DNA of 44,885 nt from Hydnum rufescens UP504. Taxonomy: Eukaryota; Basidiomycota; Agaricomycetes; Cantharellales; Hydnaceae. Below are positions 1 to 8,894 of this stretch, one piece after another. Made by a program: the position numbers and the translations under genes. The DNA lies in the NCBI GenBank assembly GCA_014904985.1, contig MU128918.1, forward strand, positions 414,210 through 459,094, given 5' to 3'. Position 1 is the first letter of the stretch, and every line of letters starts with the position of its first letter. Under the pieces are notes generated by a model, which worked only from the letters and a program-made list of their open reading frames with translations, did no database searches and was not told the DNA's origin.

Positions 1-1
1 A

Positions 2-473
2 GATTGAAATTGAGGAATAAGTGAAATAGTTTTTACATGCTAGGTTGACCCCACCCGCATTTGTGCTTCCTGAGAAATCTGGTGTCTGTCGCTCCACATA
101 CAAGGAGATAAGTCCTAAGCCGAGGTGGTTCTACAGAATGCATCATGTAATATTTCGGAAATTAAGTAAACCCCGGTCATCCGTGCCGAAAAAAACTCAC
201 AAGAAACCCCCACAACGACTGGCACGGATTTTGTGAACAAACCTACCAAACATGTAGTCATTGTGGTGGGTTCTTGTGATGTTTTTTGCACGGATAACCG
301 GGGTTTACTTAATTTCCGAAAATATTACATGATGCATTCTGTAGACCACCTCGGCTTAGGACTTATCTCCTGTATGTGGAGCGACAGACACCAGATTTCA
401 TCAGGAAGCACAAATGCGGGTGGGTCAACCTAGCAATGTAAAACTATTTCACTTATTCCCTCAATTTTCAATC
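2..473. repeat. Foldback palindrome, about 470 bp
   Basis: The two halves are reverse complements of each other almost from end to end: the left edge (ATTGAAATTGAGG) reappears inverted at 460-473, and CTAGGTTGACCC near 40 reappears as GGGTCAACCTAG near 421-432. The symmetry centre is near 240. No open reading frame of interest is present and the short ones are mirror shadows. It is probably a non-autonomous foldback or MITE copy. Its left flank lies outside the window, so no target duplication can be tested. Confidence 0.85.
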
Positions 474-496
474 CAAGTTGGCCCCCGTAACAGACC

Positions 497-711
497 CAAG
501 ACCGCGAGCAACGACAGGCGATAATCACGTGTACAGGGTATTCGCGCTGAGGGAAGAATAGTGAAATGAATATGGAAACCAAAGACTATAAATAAGCCTG
601 AGGGAACTCTGAATTTTGAATATCGCGAGAGGATTCTGAGAGAGTGTGCTGAGAAATTTGATAGAGGAAGGGGTGAAAGAGAGGGGGAGGGAGAAAAAAA
701 GTGGGTGCGGA
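497..711 (+). repeat. Dispersed repeat R, copy 1
   Basis: About 215 bp here are repeated, inverted, at 16271-16487 and, in the same orientation, at 39895-40104. Shared landmarks are GAATATGGAAACCAAAGACT, a purine-rich GGGAGAAAAAAAGTGGGTG block at one end, and a CAACRACAGGYGATAATCA block at the other. The other two copies lie in the left and right arms of the large inverted duplication; this copy lies outside it, so the repeat is independently mobile or part of an older duplication. No coding content was recognised. Confidence 0.8.
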
Positions 712-839
712 GCAAGGCTGTGCTGCGAGATTCCCGTCTCCGGAAGTCGAGTTTTCGAGCGAGGAGATGAAATACACCTCCAGGACGATACCAACAAGGG
801 TATATTGATCGGTTCTCGCGAAACTGGTGTTTCTACGCT

Positions 840-1640
840 GACCGTTGGCGATGTATCATCCTGCATCCCCTCAAGTCCCGATCATTGTCGTATTCACCAA
901 GTACGACCAGCTTGTGATCCAAAAGAAGTTTAGTCTCGCAGAGTCTCTTGCTGATGACCGAGTCGAACGGGAGCGTCGAGCCAAAGAAACTGCTACGGAG
1001 GCCGCCAAAGTTAGCTGTGAGAAGCCCCTGAATGCGGTGGCAAGCAATAGACATACATGGACTGAGGTTTCTAGTGTGTACTATTGGTCGGACGACATTT
1101 ATTCTCACGCTGATAGAGTCTGATTCTAGCAAAGGACGAGTACAAAGACACTATCGAGAGACTGATCAACCTCACAATGGACTCTATCCCTGTTCCTACA
1201 AAGGCCACTGATCCGAAAAACCCAGGCACCGACGGGCGAGGGTACTGCTGATTCAGAGCCACCGAATCTTGAAGGCTGGCTCTTCGTAGCTGCTCAAAGA
1301 GGTAGTCGGGGAACAAATATCTCAACATCGATTGCGTCAGCCCAATCTATTCACTATCCCTGGTCTAACGTTCACATTCTGATATGATATCTTCCAGTGT
1401 CGGCGGCACAGTGCGTCCATTTTGGAAACACGAGAGATTCCGACCTCATGTCCACCATTTCGTTTCCATAGAGTATTAGGGCTATATGTTCTCCGGAATG
1501 TTTACCCACATACCTCTGGATGAATGCATTGGGGTCATCCATGATGACACTGTCAACGTCTGGAATTTTAATGACCCAAACCATCAGGCACGTCTTGCAT
1601 CGGTCGTTGCGCAGCGATTGTTCGCACAGTAATCAAATTC
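840..1640 (+). pseudogene. Fragment of agaric-type P-loop GTPase (G-domain protein)
   Basis: The open stretch near 875-960 reads VPIIVVFTKYDQLV, which carries the G4 guanine-specificity motif TKxD of fungal 50S-type G-domain proteins. Downstream pieces fit the same family in order: a segment ending in an ERLINLT-like helix (1140-1200), WLFVAAQRGSRGTNI (about 1277-1320), and a C-terminal block with VNVWNFNDPNHQARLA (about 1555-1605). The P-loop (G1) and switch regions are not seen, and the pieces lie in different frames with stops between them, for example TGA near 1250. I read it as a 5'-truncated, frame-broken remnant. The family assignment rests on motifs recalled from basidiomycete proteomes. 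Known role: GTP binding, cellular function mostly unknown. Confidence 0.5.
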
Positions 1641-1910
1641 TTGTATGTAAGTCCTCTGAAGTCCCAGAATTTCGGGGCAGGGGGATTCTTGTGCATCCTG
1701 AGAGCACAAAGTACAAACGAAACGCATGAGAAGAGCAAGCTAGTTGGTAATATGGATTCGGCAGGTTTCCCCAATCGAGATCGATTGATTGCTGTACCTG
1801 AATCGAGTGGGTAGAACTCGGTCTGTAAAGGCTATAGTCCGATGAACCGAAGCAGGTTATCGCACTATGAGATTGTCTATCGTATATATACTGACACCAC
1901 ATTTGCACAC

Positions 1911-2504
1911 CTAGAAGAAAAACGCAAAGAACAGTCTGTGGAAGCAAACAAATCAATGAGCATTCCGAGCGTTTACAACGAGTAGGTGACAGTGGCATGA
2001 TCTTACTGGACCAAGACGATCGTCATATGGGCCTGCGTCGCGACGTCGAATGGCGGATGCACGCCAGTGATATGTTAAGAGAGCGTATACCATGATAGCC
2101 ATGGCTGAAAAAGCAAATGAGGGGCCATAGTAAACACGAAGAAAGAGGAATATAAATTACCGATAAACGAAAACATGCCCGCGCTAATTTTGCCTACCTA
2201 CCGGCCGTTATTGAATGATAGATAAGTGTGGGAGGGTCAAAAACACAGGAGCAGCGCGTACTCTGTCACCAAAGTTTAGCAACCCGACAGAAAGACCCCC
2301 AAGCACCACAGTGAAGTGAAGCCATGACAAGAAAGCTTCGTTGCCAAGATCCATTAGAGACACCGTAGCCAACAGAATATAGATGTACACACTGCGTTAA
2401 TTAGCGAAGAATACTTTAGGCTCTACTCTGACGGGAAGAGCAATGCGCTTTTGAGCTGTACGCTGAAGGAGAGGTTGGGTCGACACGGGAGAAATCCGAG
2501 TCAT
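1911..2504 (-). pseudogene. VTC1: Vacuolar transporter chaperone 1, left-arm copy
   Basis: Five exons on the minus strand (2393-2504, 2262-2335, 2161-2197, 2007-2104, 1911-1935) join in frame into a DUF202 protein. ATG at 2504 begins [16 protein letters not shown]; then follow [42 protein letters not shown] and GPYDDRLGP, all hallmarks of Vtc1. Vtc1 is the small three-helix membrane subunit of the vacuolar polyphosphate polymerase complex. Introns of 57, 64, 56 and 71 bases have GT..AG ends. One lesion is clear: the glutamate codon expected after FFAN is TAA (near 2400), a nonsense change shared with the right-arm copy. The last dozen residues cannot be placed, because the similarity to the other copy stops near 1790. 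It lies divergently from DUG3, as in the right arm. Otherwise the reading frame is intact. Confidence 0.85.
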
Positions 2505-2597
2505 AACCGTTGGAACCTAGAATGCCACCTTATCACACCTTCTTCTGGTTTTCATCTTCCCAACAAGTGGTATGGGCATTATACTGTAAAAAAAAGA

Positions 2598-2812
2598 ATT
2601 ATCTGAACAAACAAACTTTTGAACAAATAAATGAATGAACGAACAATTTGAACGAACAAACAACGAAAGAATGAACTTTTGAACAAACAATTTGAACAAA
2701 TGAACTCCAAACGAATGAATAATTTGAATGAACGAACTTTTGAACAAGTGAATATTTGAACAAATGAACAAGTGAATGCATGAACTTTTGAACAAACAAA
2801 CTTTTGCACTCC
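2598..2812. repeat. Subterminal TTGAACAAA minisatellite, left arm
   Basis: A run of degenerate 8-12 base units built from TTTGAACAAA and TGAACAAGTGAAT. Long open frames here (Phe/Val/Cys/Ser-rich) are artefacts of the repeat. The inverted counterpart is at 5064-5276, and related arrays occur at both ends of the second foldback element. Confidence 0.85.
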
Positions 2813-4058
2813 GGCCCCATGAGAACATGCCCTCAGCTTGAATCCCTCCCGGCAATCCTCCAAGGTGTTCCAACTCCTTTTTTGTACAAGTGCCGGCATC
2901 GGCTTCCTTTATCTCCGCCATAGTCAAAAGGGCGGGATATGGCAGGATTTCCCATTTTGGAAATCATCTGTTTGCTCACTTTCTCCTCCCTACTAGGCTA
3001 CATTGGCTTGCTTTCCTTAGTTCTCTGTTGGATTGTGGATCTATTTATTCCTATTATACTGTACAAAAACTAGTTACAAAAGTTAAATATAAAAACCAAA
3101 AAAAAAAAAAGCCAAAAAAACATGCGCAACTGGTGCCTTGAGGCACCAGTCATGCAAATGGTGGACATGGGGTGGTAGAGGATGCATAGGAGCCCACACA
3201 CACCAGGTTTGGTGTGTATAGGCTTTGGGGTTCCCGACTTATAGTCAGGTTTATAGTGGCGCCACAAAGTGCCGGTATTGGGGGGTTTCCCCCCTCTTTT
3301 TCCTGGTCCTGGCTGATAGGGAGGTCTGGGGGAGGGTTGGGTAGAGGGCCGACTGGTTTTCCAGAACGAATGGCTGCTTTTAAGCAGCAGTCGCTGTGGC
3401 TCTATGGCCACAGCGGTCCTGCCGCTTAGGTTGTAGGGCCATTCGTTCTGGGCAGCCAGATCTTGTGTAGATATGGGCTTGATGTCATGGGTTCATGTGG
3501 GCTGACATAAATCCCACCCCCACTTCCATGACAATAGGTAAGTGACACAATCAACACCGGCCCTTAGGCCGGCACTGTTCGCGCCACTCATCCCACACCA
3601 CAGGGGGGGAAGAGGAGGGGGATGAGGGGATGGCTGGGGGATGGTGTTGGCATGCAGAGAGGTGGACTGGGGGGACCCTGTAATGAGAGATGTCGCATTA
3701 GTAAAAAAAAATCAAAAGTCACACAAAAAGAGCAGCCATAGGCTGCTCTTTTTTCACAGAAGTATCTATATTAATTATTTACACACCTTATCACCACACC
3801 CCAGTCTATACTGGGGTGTGGTGGCTTGTCCTGGGGCTGTCCTCTGTTGTTGTGCATGAGCAGGAAACGAACCGGCAGTTTCCGGCTCAACTTAACCTGT
3901 AACGAAATGAACGAAATGTCCGGACCTGAACTGGTGGGCATTTTGCTCAGTTCAGGTCCGGACATTTCGTTCATTTCGTTACAGGTTCAGTTGAGCCGGA
4001 AACTGCCGGTTCGTTTCCTGCTCATGCGCAACAACAGAGGACGGCCCCAGGACAAGCC

Positions 4059-4202
4059 ACCACACCCCAGTATAGACTGGGGTGTGGTGATAAGGTGTGT
4101 AAATAATTAATATAGATACTTCTGTGAAAAAAGAGCAGCCTATGGCTGCTCTTTTTGTGTGACTTTTGATTTTTTTTACTAACGCGACATCTCTCATTAC
4201 AG
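4059..4202 (+). repeat. Hairpin plus intron-like module inside the foldback element
   Basis: On the plus strand an exon-side hairpin (CACACCCCAG..CTGGGGTGTG, about 4063-4089) is followed by AAG|GTGTGTAAAT (GT at 4095), a hairpin AAAAAGAGCAGC..GCTGCTCTTTTT (about 4128-4155), TTTTACTAAC and finally TCTCATTACAG|G (AG at 4201-4202). This order is the same as in the tandem array at 36977-38240. Because the element is palindromic, an inverted copy sits near 3675-3815. Whether it is spliced cannot be told from DNA. Confidence 0.6.
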
Positions 4203-5063
4203 GGTCCCCCCAGTCCACCTCTCTGCATGCCAACACCATCCCCCAGCCATCCCCTCATCCCCCTCCTCTTCCCCCCCTGTGGTGTGGGATGAGTGGCGCG
4301 AACAGTGCGGCCTAAGGGCCGGTGTTGATCGTGTCACTTACCTATTGTCATGGGAGTGGGGTGGGATTTATGTCAGCCCACACGAACCCATGACATCAAG
4401 CCCATATCTACACAAGATCTGGCTGCCCAGAACGAATGGCCCTACAACCTAAGCGGCAGGACCACTGTGGCCATAGAGCCACAGCGACTGCCACTTAAAA
4501 GCAGCCATTCGTTCTGGAAAACCAGTTGGCCCTCTACCCAACCCTCCCCCAGACCTCCCTATCAGCCAGGACCAGGAAAAAGAGGGGGGAAACCCCCCAA
4601 TACGGCACTTTGTGGCGCCACTATAAACCTGACTATAAGTCGGGAACCCCAAAGCCTATACACACCAAACCTGGTGTGTGTGGGCTCCTATGCATCCTCT
4701 ACCACCCCATGTCCACCATTTGCATGACTGGTGCCTCAAGGCACCAGTTGCACATGTTTTTTGGCTTTTTTTTTTTTTTGGTTTTTATATTTAACTTTTG
4801 TAACTAGTTTTTGTACAGTATAATAGGAATAAATAGATCCACAATCCAACAGAGAACTAAGGAAAGCAAGCCAATGTAGCCTAGTAGGGAGGAGAAAGTG
4901 AGCAAACAGATGATTTCCAAAATGGGAAATCCTGCCATATCCCGCCCTTTTGACTATGGCAGAGATAAAGGAAGCCGATGCCGGCACTTGTACAAAAAAG
5001 GAGTTGGAACACCTTGGAGGATTGCCGGGAGGGATTCAAGCTGAGGGCATGTTCTCATGGGCC

Positions 5064-5276
5064 GGAGTGCAAAAGTTTGTTTGTTCAAAAGTTCATGCAT
5101 TCACTTGTTCATTTGTTCAAATATTCACTTGTTCAAAAGTTCATTCATTCAAATTATTCATTTGTTTGGAGTTCATTTGTTCAAATTGTTTGTTCAAAAG
5201 TTCATTCTTTCATTGTTTGTTCGTTCAAATTGTTCGTTCATTCGTTTATTTGTTCAAAAGTTTGTTTGTTCAGATA
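5064..5276. repeat. Subterminal TTGTTCAAA minisatellite, right arm
   Basis: Inverted counterpart of the array at 2598-2812, made of TTTGTTCAAA/TTCATTTGTTCAAA units. It ends just before the terminal TTTTTTTACAGTATAATGCC. No coding meaning is assigned. Confidence 0.85.
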
Positions 5277-5304
5277 ATTCTTTTTTTACAGTATAATGCC
5301 CATA

Positions 5305-5502
5305 CCATGGCCATGTCAGGAGCTACAAAACATTGTAAATAATCTTTCCCTCGAATTTTGCCATTAGAGACCCCATACATGGGCAAGTTGTATTGGTGTG
5401 GTACCCTTTACAGCCACAACTCTAGCAATGGACAACCCAGCAGTCCAACGATGATGTCAATGTGTTATTCACTGACTGACACATGTTTCAAGGATGCCAC
5501 TT
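5305..5502 (-). other. Inverted slice of the DUG3-VTC1 intergenic region
   Basis: This 198-bp segment lies between two foldback elements and matches the uninterrupted right-arm sequence at about 43630-43830. Its orientation is opposite to that expected from the adjoining left-arm VTC1 flank (2521-2570). It carries the divergent promoter region and the very start of DUG3 (codons for LLTRP-like residues near 5305-5325). The simplest account is inversion by recombination between the TATGGGCATT ends of the flanking elements. Confidence 0.75.
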
Positions 5503-5994
5503 TATGGGCATTATACTGTAAAAAAAAGAAATGTCTGAACAAATGAACATTTGAACAAACAATTTGAACAAACAAACAAGTGAATATTTGAACAAACGAA
5601 CATTTGAACAAGTGAATATTTGAATGAACAGACTTTTGAACAAATGGACTTTTGAATGAACAAACTTTTGAACAAATGAACACATATTGGGGTGAATGGA
5701 CTAGTTGGTCTGCTACTTTGAGAACTGATTTCTCTAAGTCCACCTGTACCTAACTGAAACTAGATGGGAGCCCGGTGTTGGCCCCAGATCTTTTAATCCC
5801 ACAACCTGTCAACCACCCATGGGTGTTACAAATTGAGTCAAATTGACTAATATAAAGACGTGCAAGTAGGGAACAGAAAAATAGCCCTTAAGGCCACCCA
5901 TTAATTTCCTTATATAGTGGGCACACGGACTTAGGCTTGTGCTCATCATCTTGGTTGTCCTTGATGAGAGAATGACCAAGATGATGAGCACAAG

Positions 5995-6369
5995 TGTTAC
6001 GAGTCGTACTCGCAACCTCTTACATAACCCCATCACGTGACCTCCTCCCCCTCACCTTATTGTATTTCCTCCCTTATTGTCCTTGATCTCTATATAAGTA
6101 GCTATCTCCAGTACTCTAGCTCCTTAGAAAGATCGAGAATATATGTCTGTACCTGACTCTCTCTTCATCCATTCTCTCTTGTCTCTTGTCTCTTGTCTCT
6201 TGTCTCTTGGGAATTCAGTTCTTTTGCCTTGATCTCTGCGTTCTCATCTTCTGCGACATTACGTAATCATTCGCTTTGCGAATCCACTCATCAGATATAT
6301 TAAGGGCTTCCCGTTCCTACTCAGCCTGATTACATAATCACTCCCCCAGACTAGGAATGACCCTTAACA
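5995..6369 (+). mobile_element. Solo LTR, 375 bp, TSD ACAAG
   Basis: It starts TGTTACGAG and ends CTTAACA, with exact 5-bp duplications ACAAG at 5990-5994 and 6370-6374. It contains a TATA-like CTATATAAGTAG near 6091 and a pyrimidine-rich TTGTCTC tandem tract (6174-6209). It lies in the loop region of the second foldback element. Internal retroelement sequence is absent, so it is a recombination-derived solo LTR. The strand follows the TATA box. Confidence 0.85.
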
Positions 6370-6504
6370 ACAAGCCTAAGCCCGTGTGCCCACTATATAA
6401 GGAAATTAATGGGTGGCCTTAAGGGCTATTTTTCTGTTCCCTGCTCGCACATCTTTATATTAGTCAATTTGACTTGATTTGTAGCACCCATGGGTGGTTG
6501 ACAG

Positions 6505-7179
6505 TATGGTTGCCACAGTCAGGTTTTGGTCAGGTTTTGCCCAATTTGGGCAAAACCTAAACCTGACCAGGTTCCAAAATCACCCATGAGGGCAAAACCT
6601 GAACCTGACCTGAGGTTCAGTCTCATTCAGGTCAGGTTCTGGTTTAAACCTGGTTTAAACTTGAAACCTGAGGTATGAGGGAAGCCAACATTTTCAGGGG
6701 GTACTACAGAATATCTAGACCCCCTGCTCAAGTCTCTGCCTCTGCCACTCCCTTTACATCCTGCTTTAGATCCACATCTCCTTCCTAGCCCCCTTTCACT
6801 TCAATTTACTGCTCACACATCTTCTGGAGATGGTATTTAGTCACTACATTCTGTCATGTGACTTGTGACCTGCACCAATTACCTCATTTGATGGCCAAGT
6901 CATGTGACTTCTGACTCCAGAACTATAGTCACATGTATAAATTGCCAGATTTGGCACCAGGATAGTGGTCAATTTACATGGAATGGAACCTACACCCTAC
7001 CTTTCAGGTTCAGGTTTAAACCTGGTTTCAGACCAGTTTTTGGATTCAGGGCAAGGGCAAAACCTGAACCTGACCTGAAGAAAATGAAATGAAACCTGAC
7101 CCCAATGGAACCTGACCTGGGTCAGGTTCAGGTTTAAACTCAGGTTCCACAGGTTTAAACCTGAACCACAGCATCCATA
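6505..7179. mobile_element. hAT-type MITE, copy 1 (675 bp, TSD GTTGACAG)
   Basis: The ends are TATGGTTGCC and GCATCCATA, and perfect 8-bp duplications GTTGACAG flank it (6497-6504, 7180-7187). The subterminal regions are packed with CAGGTTTAAACCTG and CAGGTCAGGTTC motifs in both orientations. A second copy is at 19149-19800 in the opposite orientation. An 8-bp duplication fits hAT. Reading frames rich in FRFKP-type repeats are repeat artefacts. Confidence 0.88.
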
Positions 7180-8241
7180 GTTGACAGGTTGTGGAATTAA
7201 AAGATCTGGGGCTAACACTGGGCTCCCGTCTAGTTTCGGTTAGGTACAAGTGGACTTAGAGAAATCAGTTTTCAAAGTAGCAGACCGACTAGTCCATTCA
7301 CCCCAATATGTGTTCATTTGTTCAAAAGTTCATTTGTTCAAAAGTTTGTTCATTCAAAAGTCCATTCGTTCAAAAGTCTGTTCGTTCAAAAGTCCGTTCG
7401 TTCAAATATTCACTTGTTCATATGTTCGTTTGTTCAAATATTCACTTGTTCAAATGTTCGTTTGTTCAAATATGCACATGTTCAAATGTTTGTTTGTTCA
7501 AATGTTCATTTGTTCAGACATTTCTTTTTTTTACAGTATAATGCTCATAGTATCTCTCCAAATTGCTGGACATGCATGCCCAGGAGTTCTCCCCCACCAT
7601 TTTGCGTGATGCGGTCCTAGAAACCATTTGACATTTGAATGAATTGGCACGGGAAGCCAATATTACCGAAGTACGGAGAATATTTTCATTCATCATATTG
7701 CCGTGGCTAATGCTCATGGAACAGCCAAGTCTCTTGAACTTCTTTGTGACCGATGGCTCAACGATTGTCGCTTTGCGATACATCTCATCCAAGTATGATG
7801 AAGCTGCATCCCTCCTAAGTTTATGTCATTCCAGATCGTGTACTATCTGATCTTGACTTGAGACTACACACACACGATAGTATTTCTCATTGGGAATGAT
7901 GTTCAGTGAATATGCACCTGGCGGGCACTACAGGATGTCCAAGTCTGACAAGTGGGAGAACATCATCATGGTGGCTAGTGAACTGTTGACCTTTGAAAAA
8001 GGTATGATTAGTGCAGACCTCTGTTCCCAGTGTCAGCCCTGACTTTTTTGGGAACACAGCTGACTGGATGGAAATAAAGATGAATACCTCGATAGGTGGG
8101 TCCCTGTCCCATGGATTGATCGCCTCATTTTCACCTCATTTCTATATATACCCCAGTGATCACCCCAAAGGCATGTCCACATGTTGCACGCAGGCTGTGA
8201 CTCTAGCAATGCTGAAGTGACCCGCCTCTATAGATGAATAT

Positions 8242-8876
8242 TGTCAGAGTTCATCCATTTCCCGGTTACTTCCAGATTTGTTTCCGGATTTGTTCCAGTT
8301 TGTTTCTGGTTTGTTTCCGGTTTGTTTCTGGTTTGTCCCTGTCTCTGTTTCATCTCCCCTTCATTTCCTCGTTTCCTTTACTTCCGGTTCCCACACACTT
8401 ACCCCTGGCCCTGCCCCTGTCCCCTCCACTTTCCCGTCCCCTGCCCACTCCCCTCTTGTGCCTGCCCCCCTGTAACCACCTCTCATTAAGCGATCAATCC
8501 CCCGTAGTATAGGAACTATGTATAAGTAGTCCGGGGCAAGATCCAGAGATTCAGCTTTGGTCTCTCAGGATTTCTGCTTCTACTCCGGACTACAGGTTAG
8601 CCTCACTGTACCTATTCCCTTAATGTTAATCTCAGGATTTCCGCTTCTACTCCGGACTACAGTCCGAGTACCTTCCAGCTGACTCCGTGAGCTTAAGGAC
8701 CCCTGTGCTCGTTTCCGCCTAGTCCCTTCTGGGCTGCTGGATAGCCTCTCCGTCCCATCCTCATTATCTCGTTCTTGCCTGGATTCTCCTGGACCTAGCC
8801 GGACTTACACCGGACTTAGTCGGAGTTATCTGTGTTTATATTTGTTTGGTGCTCTTGTTGCAGCGTGGCCCTGACA
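8242..8876 (+). repeat. 5' LTR (635 bp)
   Basis: It begins TGTCAGAGTT and ends GTGGCCCTGACA. It contains a pyrimidine-rich U3, a TATAAG box at 8521 and the tandem-like block CTCAGGATTTCYGCTTCTACT (two occurrences, near 8564 and 8632). Differences from the 3' LTR are nearly all CpG transitions. Confidence 0.95.
8517..8563 (+). promoter_or_regulatory. LTR core promoter and presumed transcript start
   Basis: TATGTATAAGTAG carries a TATA box at 8519-8526. About 30 bases downstream lies TCAGCTTTGGTCTC. The 11 bases at 8553-8563 (AGCTTTGGTCT) are exactly complementary to the primer binding site, so the transcript should start at about 8551-8553 if self-priming applies. The start site is inferred from spacing, not observed. 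Confidence 0.65.
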
Positions 8877-8878
8877 GA

Positions 8879-8889
8879 AGACCAAAGCT
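8879..8889 (+). other. Primer binding site, self-primer type
   Basis: AGACCAAAGCT lies two bases after the 5' LTR and is the exact reverse complement of 8553-8563 in the LTR. In Tf1 and other sushi-group chromoviruses the first 11 bases of the RNA fold back onto the PBS and prime reverse transcription. The length, exactness and position here match that arrangement. I did not recognise complementarity to a tRNA 3' end. Confidence 0.75.
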
Positions 8890-8894
8890 CTCTC

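Larger units (their letters stand above)
2571..5304. mobile_element. 2.7-kb foldback DNA element (arms ~1.37 kb)
   Basis: The whole element is one near-perfect inverted repeat centred near 3938. Ends are TATGGGCATTATACTGTA and its complement. Each arm runs, from outside in: T-run/A-run, a degenerate TTGAACAAA minisatellite, a conserved stretch with several small hairpins (for example CTGGTGCCTCAAGGCACCAG near 4729), and the AGCAGC hairpin module. The left flank AAGTGG (2565-2570) is matched, inverted, by CCACTT just left of the second foldback element, suggesting a 6-bp target duplication for this family. No transposase is encoded; open frames in the arms mirror each other. It is probably non-autonomous. 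The superfamily is not certain; a 6-bp duplication would fit IS3EU- or Dada-like elements among others. Confidence 0.85.
5503..7549. mobile_element. Second foldback element of the TATGGGCATT family, with nested insertions
   Basis: It begins with TATGGGCATTATACTGTA and ends with the complement of TATGAGCATTATACTGTA, with TTGAACAAA minisatellites at both ends (5536-5690, 7308-7520). After removal of a solo LTR (5995-6369) and a MITE (6505-7179) the remaining ~980 bp fold into one hairpin. The centre is a small perfect stem, TGCTCATCATCTTGG..CCAAGATGATGAGCA (5939-5990). It shares ends and subterminal repeats with the 2571-5304 element but its middle is different. No transposase was seen. To its right DUG3 resumes, with about 620 bp of DUG3 (43000-43625 in the other arm) missing, so a deletion accompanied or followed insertion. 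Confidence 0.8.

Noticed and set aside
2599..2927. Phe/Val/Cys/Ser-rich open frames (FVQKFICSFVQIF type) at several places
   Set aside because: They arise from TTGAACAAA/TTGTTCAAA minisatellites at transposon ends, open on several frames and mirrored across palindromes.
6904..7249. Frames with FRFKPGFRPVFGFRARAKPEP-like repeats
   Set aside because: They translate the CAGGTTTAAACCTG subterminal repeats of a MITE, in both copies and on both strands.
8241..8512. Plus-strand frames in the LTR (FVSGFVPVCFWFVSGL)
   Set aside because: They are translations of repetitive pyrimidine-rich U3 sequence and recur in the 3' LTR.
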